DNA from: Lycium barbarum
Lineage: Eukaryota; Streptophyta; Magnoliopsida; Solanales; Solanaceae
Direction: 5' to 3'
Assembly (NCBI RefSeq): GCF_019175385.1
Contig: NC_083345.1
Span: 44,042,098 to 44,106,097 of the forward strand
Length of the DNA stretch: 64,000 nt
The notes under the pieces are model-generated. The model was not told where the DNA came from, ran no database searches, and was given only the letters and a program-made list of their open reading frames with translations. Below, one piece after another: positions 32,641-44,857 of the stretch (the first letter of the stretch is position 1; the number at the start of each line of letters is the position of its first letter). The position numbers and the translations under genes are program-made.

Positions 32641-34889
32641 TCAATTTTGCTTTGCATCACCCACAGTATCATCAGAATCAGAATCACTGGCATTATAGCC
32701 TTACAAAAAAAAAAAAAAAATGAACACCACACAATAGCAAACCAATATGATAAGCAAGCAGAAAGTCCATACCTGGGCGTTTATCACTCACTTTCCATGC
32801 CGATGACCGACTCTTAGAAGCTCGGCTAATCCAAGCTCTTCCCTGTACCCAAAATGATCAATCAGTAGAAGCATTTCCCATATCCTTTGACTGCTTTGAA
32901 AATTTTGAGCAACTTTTAGTCAATATAAATGAAATTGAGTGGGCACACTCTGGTTTTCCACTTGGACTACAGAGAAGATAAGTAAGCACGTACATGCAGT
33001 AAATACTCTTAATTATGTGTGTTTTGATTAAGAAGAAAACAAGCCCTTAAAACTATGCAGGCGCACTCTAGTTTTGCTTATCCTTCTCTTGAATTATATT
33101 AAAGAAATGAAGATAAACTGGATTGTTGTCTTCACATGATGGACACATTTTCTTAATTATGGGTTTCTTGTAGTATTATAAGGCACACACGAGCTTGAAT
33201 TTCATACTTGAAGATATTTCGTGTGTTTGACAATGATAAACATTTGTTGTCAGCCGTTTATCCCATTTTTCACCCTTGTTATCAAAACTAATGTAAGACC
33301 AAAATATTCAGAGGACTCTTCAAAACAAAATAAAAAATATGTAATTGTCAGCAAAGTTGTTTCTTTTTTTTTTTTTTAAATCAAATCCAAAAAGCTCTTC
33401 TTACTTAGAATAGGTTGTCTATTCAACATTAGATAAAGGGGCTAAAAGTTCCAACTTTACTTTGTATAAGCACAAAACAGTGTCAAAAGTTCAAGTGTAA
33501 AAGCAGTTCTAAGTTCAGACTGTGCTCTTCCAACAATCTGTTTTATGGGGGTGCTTTCTATGTTCATATCTTGTCAATGGAAAACATGAATTCCCATGCT
33601 AGGTTATTTTATAAGAGTTAATGGACAAAACACACCGAAACTATCACTATTTTGTGAGAGTCACACCCCAACTATCAGTAACTATCATCATCTATCCCTT
33701 TTCCTAAACTATCATCATCTATATATTAAAACACAACTCAAAGCTGACTGGGCCAACTATCCGTTGTTCCCTTTTCACCATCTACTCAACTAGGTGTGTT
33801 TTAATACATAGATAGTGATAGTTCAGGTAGGAAAAGGAAACAATCAGGTGTGTTTTTTTACCATTAACCCTATTTATAAATCACCAAAGTTCTAGATTCT
33901 TAGCAACCTATGAGCAACTATATAGTCAACTAAGGCAAGTAAGAAATATAACAACAACAACATACCCATTATAATCCCACTTTAGTGGGTTCTGGGGAGA
34001 GTAGAATGTACACAGACCTTAGCAATAACTACCAACAAAATACGATAATCGAAATACAAGATACAACATATAATAACAGAAATCGAAGGATAAAGAACTA
34101 CTGCAAAGGATAATACAAAATCAAAGACCTTGTGTTCATATCTTTTTGTTTTTAGATAACCGTGGTGTCCGGCCAGCTTGCGCGCACCTCGACTAATTTC
34201 ACGTGATACCTGCCACCTCCCACCAGCAATAGGTACGAGATAACTCTGTCCACCAAGACTAGGACAGATGGAAAGAAATCACTTAGTGTTTTTGTCTCCG
34301 CTGGGGTTTGAACCAAAGAGCTCATGGTCCTCAACCCACATTGACCACTAGGCCACACCCTCAGGTGCTTTTCTCTGTTCATATCTTATCAATGGAAAAC
34401 ATGAATTTCTACACTAGGTTATGTACAAATCACCAACTTCAGGATTCTTAGAAACTATATATAGTGAACAAAAAGACAAGGAATAATAATGAAACAAAAG
34501 AAGAGCAAAAAATCGAACACCTTATGTGCATCTCTGGAAATACCATAACCACTAAAATACATCTGACCAACAAGGACTTGCATACTAGTATCACCAGCTT
34601 TAGCCTCCTTAAGTGTATCCTGGAACCACCTCTTAACACAATCAGCCACCACGTCAGCAAGTGGGACCCTCCTCGATGTACTGGAATTGGAATTAGAACC
34701 TACTTCTTCCATAATATTCTTACTCTTCTTCAACAGCCTTTGCTCCGATGATGATTCGCCGCCGTTGACCACCGCCTTTGACCTGATTCTGCTGGGTGGG
34801 GCTTTTATTCGGGTCGGGATTCTATTCGAACTGATAATTCTACTCGCAAAATCTTGAATTCTATTTGGTGAAGGAAGAGATTTCCCCAT
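32641..34889 (-). CDS. Small Sel1-repeat protein, three exons
   Basis: Exons by eye: 34521-34889, 32773-32842 and 32641-32699, giving 165 codons plus TGA with in-phase GT-AG introns. The N-terminal half is Ser/Arg-rich and probably disordered (MGKSLPSPNRIQDFASRIIS). A helical segment (LADVVADCVKRWFQDTLKEA) follows, then one Sel1-type repeat (AGDTSMQVLVGQMYFSGYGI and on through exon 2), and an acidic tail (NASDSDSDD). From memory this matches a conserved plant family of about 150-170 residues with one Sel1 repeat. Sel1 repeats are protein-binding; the cellular role is unknown to me. Intron 1 (1.7 kb) carries two SINEs and a MITE. The acceptor of exon 3 follows a 16-base T tract. No break seen, so probably functional. 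Confidence 0.8.
33617..33869. mobile_element. MITE in intron 1 of the Sel1 gene
   Basis: The left end GTTAATGGACAAAACACACC and the right end read in reverse, GTTAATGGTAAAAAAACACACC-like, form imperfect terminal inverted repeats. Internal AACTATCA motifs repeat. Family not identified; boundaries approximate. Confidence 0.55.
33951..34025 (-). mobile_element. Truncated Au-type SINE in intron 1 of the Sel1 gene
   Basis: On the + strand it starts with a CAA repeat, then CATACCCATTATAATCCCAC, TTCTGGGGAGAGTAGAATGT and ACACAGACCTT. This is the reverse of an Au-type SINE, whose 3' end is a TTG repeat. The 5' half is missing. Confidence 0.65.
34145..34375 (-). mobile_element. Full-length tRNA-derived SINE in intron 1 of the Sel1 gene
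   Basis: On the - strand the head shows an A-box-like TGGCCTAGTGG and a B-box GGTTCAAACCC, then GTCCTAGTCTTGGTGGACAG and ACACCACGGTTATC at the end. A perfect 12-bp target duplication TGTTCATATCTT lies at 34133-34144 and 34376-34387. It is the complete version of the truncated copy at 25812. Confidence 0.88.
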
Positions 34890-36415
34890 AAAAATAAAAA
34901 ACCCACTACCACTAGCCCAGTTTACCTTTTTTCAATTTTGAGTAATTGTAGTGCGCCTACAAAAGGAATATTTGGGTACACCCACGCAATTGATTTTTTT
35001 AAAATTAGAAATTAGTACATCTTAATGTTCTTCGATTTTTTTAATTAAAGAAATATTTGTTATCTTTTTTTTTTTTTTTGGGTGATGAGATTTTAATTGC
35101 TTAGATGTTGGGAATTGGGACCGCACTGATGAGATTCATTTAGTGATTTTTTTTAATCAAGTGGCTATAGGAGATGTTTTCATATATCCATAAATTAATT
35201 ACAAAAAGAAAAGGTTCAGTGTTGCTGATTTTGGAAACATTTATTTATCTGAAAAAAAAGTGTCATATTTGAGCTTTTACTATTGAAAAATATTTAATAT
35301 ATTATCGATTCTTAGCCCTAACATTATAAAGCTCCTCAAATTTATTTTTCTCAGTTAACCATATCTACTTTAGCTATGTGACATACCAACTCATAATCCC
35401 GAGGCGATCATTCTTCTTTCACCACCCACTCAAAATCACCAATACTTTCAACATATTAGGTATCATCACCACCAACATAAATCATTTATAAGTTTGATAG
35501 ATCAACATACATAATTAAGAACCAAACTGCAATTTGATATTAACATTTTTGTAGTTGTTACCCAATTTCTAGTCAAATACACAATTTTTAAACTAAGGGT
35601 GTGTTCGGTATGGAGGAAAATGTTTTTCACATAAAATGTATTCTTGAAAAATAAGTGAATTTATATTTATTTTCTCATGTTCAGTTGAATAGTGGAAATA
35701 AGTGAATTTCTTACTTATTTTTTCATGTTCGGTTGATTAGTAGAAAATATTTCCCCGAAAATACCCACTCAAGCCCCACCACCTCACCCACACCCACCCC
35801 CAACCAAATCTCATCTCCCACCCGACCACCACCCTCGAATGCACTTCATCTTCACCCACCCCCAACCCCACCCCACACCACCTCTCCACCCAACTCCCCC
35901 ACCCACCCCTCCCAAATTTTCTATTTCATATATTTTATATTTACTTTTATAAAAAATTTATTAAAAATGAGGAATTTTTTTTTTACAACCCCCATCCCAC
36001 AACCACCCACTCCACTTGCCCCCACCCCCAATCACAACCCATCCCCAATACCAAATTTAACCACGCAAACTTCCTAATTTTTATAAGTTATAAAAGTAAA
36101 ATAAAATATATGAAGTAGAAAATTCGTGAGGATGGGGGAAGGAGTGGAGGTGGGTAGAAAACCTAAAAAAGAAAACAATAGTTCAATTTTTAGTGCACTC
36201 TATCAATTTCCAATAACTAGAAATTAGTTGTTGAAAATTGTTTTTATGGTCTAATTTAAGCAAATATGATGTTACTCGCTTCGAGAATTGAATTAGAATG
36301 TCTTGAAGTTAAATATTTATAATTCAATTTTACAGCCTTATAAGGTAGTGCGATAGTTGATGTCTCTTAGTTTACAAGCTTAGGCCTTTATAATATTTAG
36401 TTATTTGTTTCAATT
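34890..36415. other. Intergenic; half-MITE and C-rich tract
   Basis: No gene seen. A MITE-like half starts near 35597 (GGGTGTGTTCGGTATGGAGG) with two copies of a CATGTTC(A/G)GTTGA motif. From 35760 to 36070 the + strand is very C-rich (CCACCCACC-type); the Pro/Thr-rich open frame there is a composition artefact. Confidence 0.45.
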
Positions 36416-36433
36416 TCGTTAGAAATTTCGTTA

Positions 36434-36605
36434 CAACAACATACCCATGTAATTCAAGTGGGGTCAGGGGAGGATACAATATAAACAGATCTTACCCATA
36501 CCTTGGAAGATATAGAGGTTGTTTCCGATTGACACTTGGCTTAAGACAAGCAAATGAAAGCAGTTCTAGAAAAGAAACAACTGAAGTAAAAAAGACATGA
36601 CAGAA
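36434..36605 (-). mobile_element. Au-type SINE with 18-bp target duplication
   Basis: On the + strand it starts CAACAACATACCCATGTAAT and continues with GGGGTCAGGGGAGGATACAA and GAGGTTGTTTCCGATTGACA, the reverse of an Au-type SINE. The flanks TCGTTAGAAATTTCGTTA (36416) and TCGTTAGAAATTTCATTA (36606) differ at one base. Confidence 0.75.
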
Positions 36606-36716
36606 TCGTTAGAAATTTCATTATATTCATAAAATTAATTTTCTTATCAAAGTAGAATAAAAAAAATTGTACCGGAAGAGTATTGGTTCTCAATTGTGTG
36701 TGTAAATCCATCAAAC

Positions 36717-37441
36717 TTATAAATGATTTATATTGATGGTGATGGTCTCCCGAGACAATACTATTTTAGACAGACCTCCTCCAACGACTTCCGCCTCTCT
36801 AGTAAGCCAAGCTTCATCGGTCTCGGTCAATTTATTGAGTAGAGCACTCACCACATCATATGAATTGTCCATAACGGACCCCTTTGCAATATTCTTAGCC
36901 ACCGACTTGTTGACCGAGTCAAGTGACTGATAGAATGTTTGGAGAATAGCACTATCGGGCAACCCATGCTTTGGATAACTCTTGACTTTCTTTTTTAATC
37001 GAGTCCAAGCTTCATGAAGAGTCTCATTTGGAAGTTGACGAAAGTTGTTAATTGCGTCATGGAGTTGCAACATCCGGGATGGAGGAAAAAATTCTTGAGG
37101 AAAGCTTTGGTCAATTCCTCCCAATTAGTGATGGACCCGGACGGAAGATCATCCAACCATGCGGTGGCTTCCCCCGTGAGAGAGAACAGGAAAAGCCTTA
37201 ACTTGATCGCCTCGCTTGAGACGTTCGGGTGCACATTGGTGGTACACACCCTAAGAAAGTTCTTAAGGTGCCTATTCGGGTCATCAGTGGGTAGACCTCA
37301 GAATAGGCCCTTAGTGTTGAGCAGGTGCAACATTATGTTGTTAACATGGAAACTCGTGTTCTCCTGAAGCAGAGGTGGGCAGATAGCGGCTGCATACCCG
37401 GTCTCCTCCACAATGCCATCATCGGATTCAGTATCCGTCAT
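36717..37441 (-). pseudogene. Athila-type gag, frameshifted and truncated
   Basis: The start is ATG at 37439-37441 (MTDTESDDGIVEETGYAAAI), about 100 bases from the PBS. It continues through GLPTDDPNRHLKNFLRVC after a TGA near 37300, then FSLTGEATAWLDDLPSGSIT, then, in another frame from about 37090, PPSRMLQLHDAINNFRQLPN and RLKKKVKSYPKHGLPDS. These are the conserved capsid blocks of Athila-lineage gag proteins. The frame change sits at a T6 run in AFLKNFF. The protein stops at 36717 and no pol follows, so the element is truncated on this side. Confidence 0.8.
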
Positions 37442-37539
37442 TTCACCTAAATTAACACAATCAACAACAAAGAGTAAGAGGAGAAATAAAGACTAAAAGT
37501 AGATTTTTACACTAATTGGTAAAATTCTAGACCGTATTT

Positions 37540-37555
37540 TCCGGCAACGGCGCCA
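37540..37555 (-). other. Primer-binding site, tRNA-Asp type
   Basis: The - strand sequence TGGCGCCGTTGCCGGA, five bases inside the LTR end, is the aspartate-tRNA primer site typical of Athila elements (from memory). It sets gag on the - strand and the LTR start at 37561. Confidence 0.85.
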
Positions 37556-38275
37556 AAATTTGATATGCCCAAATTACACCCTTAAAATAGGAGTAAAGCG
37601 GTCGTTGATCAAATATAGAACCTGACGAGGTTGGGGTCGAATCCCACGGGGATTACGAAGAAGAAATATACTTAACAAGTGTAATGCTCAACTAATAGCC
37701 TATATTTCTAGGGAAGGGGGTATAAATATTGTTTGATTTTAAGTTTATCACACTAATTGCTAAAGAAATCTTGTTGTGACTTTAATCTATTGGTAAAAGG
37801 ACTAAGGTTGTGGTCCCCAAAGGAAAGTAATGCAAATTGGTATAAATTTAACTTATTTGTATGTTTAGAAGTAGTAAACAATGGGTTACTTAATTTTACC
37901 AAAAGTCTTTCAATCAAATTGGTAAATCTCATTACTAAGTTTTTCCAAGCCTTAAAATGTTGCAAATGTGAACACCCATTTTAGTTTCAAGTAGCTTTCC
38001 TATTTTAACTCAAGCTATTAAATGGGGTTTAAAGCCCCAAATTTTTGTTATTTAACTATTTTCCTAACTTCTACTTTCTTTGCCAAGCAAAGTAAAAGTA
38101 TTTAGGCACAAATAATGTTGACCACCATTAAAAGTAGTTCAAGTTTGAAGAGTTAATAGAAAACACCTTTTAACATACAAATAAAGTTTGAATACAAAAA
38201 CCCAATCACATAACTAATATATTTGGTCCTACAACCTTAACTAGTGGTTTAGCTACTCATCTATATCTATATCTA

Positions 38276-38370
38276 TCTATATATATAAAATAGGAGGGGT
38301 ATAATCAATGTGGTTAAGTCAAGTGACTAATTAATAACAAGCCACTTGACAATTTTAAGATAATGTCATC
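38276..38370 (+). mobile_element. Helitron 5'-end fragment in the Athila LTR
   Basis: After an A it starts TCTATATATATAAAATAGG and continues with motifs shared with the fragment at 16128-16313 (CAAGTGACTAAT, CCACTTGACAA). The 3' end was not found, so the true length is unknown; AT-rich sequence to about 39000 may belong to it. Confidence 0.45.
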
Positions 38371-39093
38371 TAAGTTATGTAATAAGTTAGAATTAATCAA
38401 TTTAATATTAACTTATTAAAGAACATTAAAAGATAAATATAATAAATCTATATTCAAAATTTAAAACCTTATATACAGATTAGCCTGAGTTGGTGGGAAC
38501 TAAGTTTATCATTATCAGTAATAAAGATCAGCCTACTTTTCAAATACTAAGAAGTACTATATATTTGAAATATTTTATTACACTATATCGAGAAATATAT
38601 ATAACAAAATTAAGATTAAATATAATAATTTGAATTTCATAGGAATGGATACATATACATAAGTCACGGCTGAAACGATGCGTTCTAAATGTAGTCCTAC
38701 ATCTGTTTAAACTGTATGTATTAATATGCTCTAATCAAAGCAAAGTTCTTTGTCGAACGAAAAATAATTAGGAAATAATGAAACATTTCTTAAGAAAAGC
38801 ATAATAAATTTAGGTCAATATTTGATATTTTTAATCAAAAAAATATATCAATATTTATAAATGAAAGATAAAAATTTTAAAGTTTAAATTAAAAATGAAT
38901 ATTTAAATAAACATATATTATCAATAAGATTGACTAGATACTCCCACAAAAATGAAAGATGATGACTAGATGAATACTAGTTTTGATTAAATAAAAGACG
39001 AGTAAAGTCAACATTCCTAGTGCTTACAAAGGTAATGGAAGATGATGACAAAAGTACAACATTCTTCTTAAAGTCTTCAACAACTAACACTAA

Positions 39094-39375
39094 GTGGTCG
39101 TTTGGTTTGACGTCAAAATAGTCCCGGGATTACAATCCCGGGACTAATTTATGCCATCTGTTGGTATTATTTTATACCATCTGAAAGATGGTATAAAATA
39201 ATCCCAGTATAAGTGGGTTAAGAAGGTATAAGTTGAGTTATTCCAGCACTAATTTTTATACCACGTTTGGTACAAGGTATAAAATAATCCCGGGATAAAT
39301 CTATACCTTATACCAAACGTGGTATAAAAATTAGTACCGGCATAACCCATGTTATACCTTAAACCAAACGACCCC
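39094..39375. mobile_element. Tourist-type MITE (282 bp)
   Basis: The ends GTGGTCGTTTGGTTT and AAACCAAACGACCCC are inverted repeats, with TAA on both sides (39091-39093, 39376-39378). The interior holds strong palindromes (AGTCCCGGGATT, CCAAACGTGGTATAAAAATT). TSD and ends fit the PIF/Harbinger-derived Tourist type. Confidence 0.75.
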
Positions 39376-39878
39376 TAAATGCTTTTAATACTGAGAGACA
39401 ACAAAAACTGAATAGAGAATGCATTTTATAAAACCATAGAAGAGAATTTATAACATCCCAAAAACGTGCACCGGCTTTGGACAAAAACACCCCTGCATGC
39501 ATGGCATGCGAGCCGCAGGTGGTGTCGCAGGTTGCACCAAACTTCCGTAAGTTATGCCAACTTCATTGTGTGGGTGACATCATTTGCGACATCAAATCGC
39601 AGATGGTGCTCGCATATGTTGCTTCCAATTTCCCAAATTTCTCAAATCGCTGTCACCTTCTGCATTTCATCTGCGTCTCGCAAGCATGACTTGCAATTCG
39701 CACGTCATGCTCTCCTGTAACCTTGATCTGTTTTGCTCCATTTTGATTTGTTATGCTCTCCGAACATTCTATCCTACAAAACGACACAAACACAAGAAAA
39801 GTAACACAAAAGGTATTTAAAGAGTCACAAAAGTCGAAGAAATTAGCATTAAATGTGTCGTAATTTCACGACACATCA

Positions 39879-40580
39879 ACACCCCCAAACTTAAACTTTT
39901 TCTTGTCCTCAAACAACTTAAAACAAAACTGTAACTAAATGACAAATGTTCAAACATCTCAAAGTGATGATGACTACAATGGTGATAGTAATCAGTTACA
40001 AGCACACATTCAAGATATGACTACCCGTCATTCTTATTTTTGCAAAATATGGTGCATTTACTCAAAGGTTGAAGATTAACTAACCGCTTCACTCGGTGAC
40101 ACAATGCTATTAGCCTCAAGGAAGTAGTCAAGAATCCTAAGCCGAGAAGTAATTCCTTCATTAAGTTTTGTAATCCACATGCCCTCACAAAGAACAAAGA
40201 AAGTCTCAAAACACACATATTTACAATCAACACGGGACAAAAAACGAAGGAGAATAGAACCCATCACACTCACAAGAATGTACAAATGAATAAATGTGAT
40301 ATCATAGGCTTGTCTTTCAAGTATTTCTCCACTAATGTAAACACACTCAGTTTGAAATCGATTAAGACTTGCGGGTTGTATTGTAGGCTTTTGGTTAAGG
40401 TGGGGTAAACTTTGGAAATAGTGACTCAAACCTCCCTAAGCACTACTACTTGCAAAAATTAAATCACCAATCGTTCAAAACTATTCCAACCTTTTCTTTA
40501 TTTGTCATTCCACCATCTAGTCATCCATTTATTCACAGCTTTTTATGCTTCTTTCCTTTTTCTTCATCATTTTATATATA

Positions 40581-40641
<61 letters not shown>

Positions 40642-41469
40642 CCAAGGAAGATTCAATATTTTTATTCTCACCTTTTCACCTTTTAAGCTCATATCACAAC
40701 TTTTTCAAACCATCACCTCCAAACTTAGGCTTTTAGCCGATATTTGCAATTTCTAAGTTCTTAGGGAGGTAGGGTGTCAAAAACTAGATCAATGAAGAAC
40801 AAAAGGGTAAAGCTTGTAACAAGGTTGCCAAAAAAAGGGTTAAAGACTCAAAAGGGATTGACTAGGAAAATATGCAAGGGTAGGAAATTTAAGGTACAAA
40901 TACGATCAAAAGAAGGCCTAACATCCTTTTTCAAACCAAGTGTCGTTTGGGATTTCTCCTTGAGACACTTTCCGAGTAAGTTCTAGACCACAATTATGCA
41001 CATGACTTAGATAACACTACCTCACAACACATGGCACATGGATTATTTCACTATTTTTTAATTAACTTCCCAACCTAGCACTCAAGATAACAATCATTCA
41101 CAATTCAGTTTCTAATAAGCACAATGTCACCAAATGAGTCATGCAAGTTAATTCTTTCACCTTCAAATACTTACGCACAACTAAAATTAAATTAAATTGG
41201 AGAGGTATATTTTCAAAAGATAACACAAGTACATGCCATGAACTAATTAAATCATCACCATATAAGTCATAATACTTTGCTATACTTGAATAGAAACAAC
41301 AAGCTCAAACACTGCCTAGACATTTCTAGTTCAACAGAAAATAAAAGCTCTTAGGAAAGAACACTAGCAAAGAAAATCCAAGAGCTCCAAAAACTTCCAC
41401 ACCCATCAAAACATGAGCTAATCCACCGCTAACAAAATAAACATGCAGTGTCCCCAGTGCATCAAATGT
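39879..41469 (-). other. Athila polypurine tract and 3' untranslated region
   Basis: The - strand sequence AAGTTTGGGGGTGT ends directly at the LTR (39879), as a polypurine tract should. The rest up to the env-like ORF contains no supported gene. It includes the motif GGGAGGTAGGGTGTC near 40765 and the TA repeat at 40573-40636. Confidence 0.65.
40573..40636. repeat. (TA)n microsatellite
   Basis: About 64 bases of almost pure TA. It produces spurious Tyr/Ile repeat frames on both strands. Confidence 0.95.
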
Positions 41470-42092
41470 AAAACAAAAGGTGAGGAGCTTTCTGGGGACG
41501 CTTAAAGCATCCGTCTAAGTTGCGTCTAGGTCAATGTCAAACTCCGTGTGTGGAGTAGGAGTCTGATCAGCAGGAAGGGCCTCCAAAGGTAGGACAAGAA
41601 AATGTGGTGTAGCAATAAATCACCACTCAACGGCTCCTTAAAAGCGGATGTGAGTGTTTCAGGACCGACTGACGGTGGAAGAGGAATATCAACTGGGGGA
41701 GTAGAGGAAGTACTAGCTCCGTCGGCCCGTGAGTGTGGTGGCACTAGATCATCATCATCTTCTTCTTGGCACTGGATCATCATCATCATCATCATCATCA
41801 TAATCATCATCTTCTTCTTCTTAAAACAAAAGGTGATGAGCTTTCTTGGGACGCTTCAAGCATCCGTCTAAGTTGCGTCTGGGTCAATGTCAAACTCCGT
41901 GTGTGGAGGATTCTGATCAGCAGGAAGGACCTCCAAAGGTAGGACAAGAAAATGTGGTGTAGCAACAGATCACCACTCAACGGCTCCTCAAAAGCGGGTG
42001 TGAGTGTTTCAGGACCGATTGACAGTGGAAGTGGAATATGAACTGGGGGAGTAGAGGAAGTACTAGCTCCGTCGGCCCGTGAGTGTGGTGAA
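41470..42092. repeat. Internal direct duplication split by an ATC repeat
   Basis: Blocks 41470-41741 and 41822-42091 are about 270-bp direct repeats with scattered differences. Both run from AACAAAAGGTGA.GAGCTTTC to CCCGTGAGTGTGGTG. Between them is an ATC/TTC simple repeat (41744-41820). They lie at the C-terminal end of the env-like ORF. Confidence 0.85.
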
Positions 42093-42438
42093 CACCCTCA
42101 GTTACCTCATCTTCCAATGGCCTCAGTAGAGAATAGGTCCACAGCGGATGGTAGAATAGGTGCACTAGGCTCCATTTCAGGGATTTTCAGCCCTTGAATA
42201 TCTGCCTTGACCTGTGCCAAGTCTACTCGAATGGATGGAGGACCATCATTATCACCACCTTCAATGCGCTCAAGTCTGAGCTCAATTGCCTTAATACACC
42301 CCTTAATCTGCTCTTGCCCTCTTCTGAACCCAAAAGCAGTGGGTTGGTCCTCGGGGTCAAGAATGTGCGGATCAAGCACAGTTCTTGCTACCTAATTCTA
42401 ATCGGTTAATATCAGCTGTCTACTCAGCCTTTACCATT
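41470..42438 (-). pseudogene. C-terminal part of Athila env-like ORF
   Basis: On the - strand, after the insertion point, the frame continues with MVKAE, a stop, then LDPHILDPEDQPTAFGFRRG and a charged helix (KAIELRLERIEGGDNDG), then an acidic/Pro-rich tail that includes a run of Asp (EEDDDDLVPP). The reading joins in phase across the chromovirus insertion to the part at 52431-53383. Athila elements have a third ORF after pol, sometimes called env-like, of unproven function. Several stops; the tail is duplicated. Confidence 0.65.
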
Positions 42439-42443
42439 CTATC

Positions 42444-44840
42444 TATCACGACCCAGCTAGGGGCCGCGACGGGTACCCGGAGCAATTACCGAGCACTGCT
42501 TACTCTACTGCTTGTCTTGCTCATTTGATACTCTTTTATCAATTTTACATACCAATTGTAGGAAAATCATATTTAATTAAAACATAAATACTTTATATAC
42601 ATTTGCCTCTTGTCCATCAAAATAATATACATACATATGAAAACATCTTGTGAGACAATCTAACCCACACTGCGTATCTACGAGCCTCTACTAACATAAT
42701 GAATACATAGACGGAACAAGACTCCATCATGCCCAAAATATGCATATATGAATGTACATCAAAAGAATAGCCATAAGCACCTCCGAACAATGGAGTGCTA
42801 TCTATCAGCTGACAGCTACTGAGGACCTGGGCCAAGCTCTCCTCCCTGTCTACCTGTGGGCATGAACACAACATCCGAAGAAAGGACGTCAGTACGAATA
42901 TTGTACCGAGTATGAGAGGCATACATAATGAAAGGAACATCAATAATATGAGGATAACATCAACATGAGACATCTGGATCTGACTGATAATCATAAATGA
43001 AGTAATACATGCTGTCTTACTCATACTCATCATCATAACATGTATGCATCATATGCAAGCTGCCCGTCCATGTCGGAACGGTGTGATAATCAATAATATT
43101 AGCCCGCGTCCAGGCCTCCCGCGTCCGGGGTACCATCTCATGCCGCCCACTAGTGGTGTCTGCCCACGCCCGTAGGTCGTGGTGAATCCGTATCGCCGCC
43201 CGCCGAAGCGGTGTCTGCCCGGCCAACTAGGCCCGGTGTGAATGCAATCATGACATGCTTATGAAAATGCTCATAGTAATATGCTTATCATAAAATAATT
43301 ATCTTATCATAATGCGTATATAAGACTCATGATCAACTTTACTTTATCGGGGTGACGTAAGGTCGTGATCCCCCGATTACATTATGGATCCATCATGGAC
43401 ATTCTGCCTCACCTTGAAAGGACTAGTACATAAGGTGAGTGTAGGCAAGGAATAACATCATCATCATTCTAGTGTCATCATATCGTATAACTTATCTCAT
43501 ATAGACATTCATAGGTATAAGCTTTTAACTTCTTAGAATGTAAGAATTCATGAAAGGAGTAGGGACTCAAGCTAAAAGATTCATGCCATTAGAAAGAAGG
43601 ACTAGCCTCACATACCTTGGTCGTTTAGCTAAGATATCGCTCACTTGTTCTCCGTCGATATCACGTCGTTACCTTCATAAGAGAATTCGTATCAACATTA
43701 GTAAACTAACTTCAAGAACGCATCGCTAATTCTAGGAAAAGTCGGACAACGCTTCCTTCGCTCATACCATTTTTCTCATGTTTTATATCAACTCCCAACA
43801 TTCATGATATTACTCGCAATATCATAATCGGCAATCGTCATTTACATACATTTGGCAAAATCCACCATTTTCCTCCACTTTTCCCCTATTTCTACTTCTA
43901 ACTCATCCTTGCGTTTTCATGCATTTAATGCTTGTTTCATGATATAAACATCATTTATAACGTATTTGTACTCACAACACTTCAACATTCATAGTTCAAT
44001 TCCACTATCATTCATTTATGTCACCATTCACTCAATAATGACCCATTTCTATGTTCTTCCACATTTCAAGTGTCTAAGCTTTCCAATACTTCAAACAACA
44101 TGGAATAATCATGAAACTTACCTTGGATGATGGTTGAACAATCCTTAAGTTGAAATACTTCAATTAACCAAAACCCTAGTTCCACCTTCTTGGGAATTTC
44201 TTGACTTAGAAGATCCTTTGATGTGTTCTTACACTTATTTTCATGAATTTAGTGGTGATGATCTTGATATTCCCTTTGATTCTCTTGAATTCTTGTGGAG
44301 GAAATATTTGGAGAGTTCTAGAGGTCTCTTGAGTTGTTGGATGAATAATGAAATAATATGAAGTCTAAGTCCCTTTTTAAAATCACAAAATCTGGTCTTT
44401 AATGAATTCTTGTCGGGATGAACAGTGGTCGTAAACCACCATATACGGACCGTATTTTGATTTACGGTTCGTCCTCCATGGCCGTATTTATTCATTTCAA
44501 AAACAGTAAGTTTTGGCTGAGGAACATGGCAGTTTACGACCTGGTTTACGGTCCGTAAACCAGTTTACCGGCCGTAAAATGGGTCGTATTTAACCATATT
44601 CAACACTTGGCAGAACTTGAGATGTTTGGCAAGCTGAAGGACGATTGCACTATACGGTCCGTAAATCACTTTACGGGCCTTATAGTGCCATATACGACCA
44701 CTGGGCTGAAAAATTTTCCGTGACTTTCTTATTTCCAAAAATTCTTAATTAGCCATTCCCGACTTAATAAAACATCATTCACTCAACTTTTCATCATTCC
44801 ACTCATCATACAAGTACGGATAAATTTCCGAGGTGTAACA
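42444..44840 (-). repeat. 3' LTR of the chromovirus
   Basis: It begins TATCACGACC (the canonical TG has become TA) and ends GTGTAACA. Within 44400-44700 are repeated palindromic TACGGNCCGTA motifs such as GGTTTACGGTCCGTAAACC. The short frames in it are not genes. Confidence 0.93.
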
Positions 44841-44857
44841 TTCTTCCCCCCCTTTTG
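44841..44857 (-). other. Polypurine tract of the chromovirus
   Basis: The - strand reads CCAAAAGGGGGGGGAAGAA directly against the 3' LTR. It primes plus-strand DNA synthesis in this class of element. Confidence 0.9.

Larger units (their letters stand above)
37561..39878 (-). repeat. Single Athila LTR with PBS on one side and PPT on the other
   Basis: It begins TGATATGCCC and ends CGACACATCA, so the ends are TGAT..ATCA inverted repeats. On the low side is the PBS leading to gag; on the high side a polypurine tract follows, leading to the 3' untranslated region and env-like ORF. A Helitron 5' end (38276) and a Tourist MITE (39094-39375) have inserted in it. No genes. Confidence 0.75.

Noticed and set aside
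34152..34382. 76-codon - strand frame in intron 1 of the Sel1 gene
   Set aside because: It is a SINE, with A and B boxes and a 12-bp target duplication.
35733..36077. Pro/Thr-rich open frame of 114 codons
   Set aside because: A C-rich low-complexity tract gives Pro codons by composition; no start context, domain or splice structure.
40450..40756. Frames with Tyr-Ile repeats that look like membrane peptides
   Set aside because: They are translation of the TA microsatellite.
42617..43226. 139- and 69-codon - strand frames, repeated at 50202-50811
   Set aside because: The two copies are simply the two LTRs of the chromovirus; no protein family recognised.
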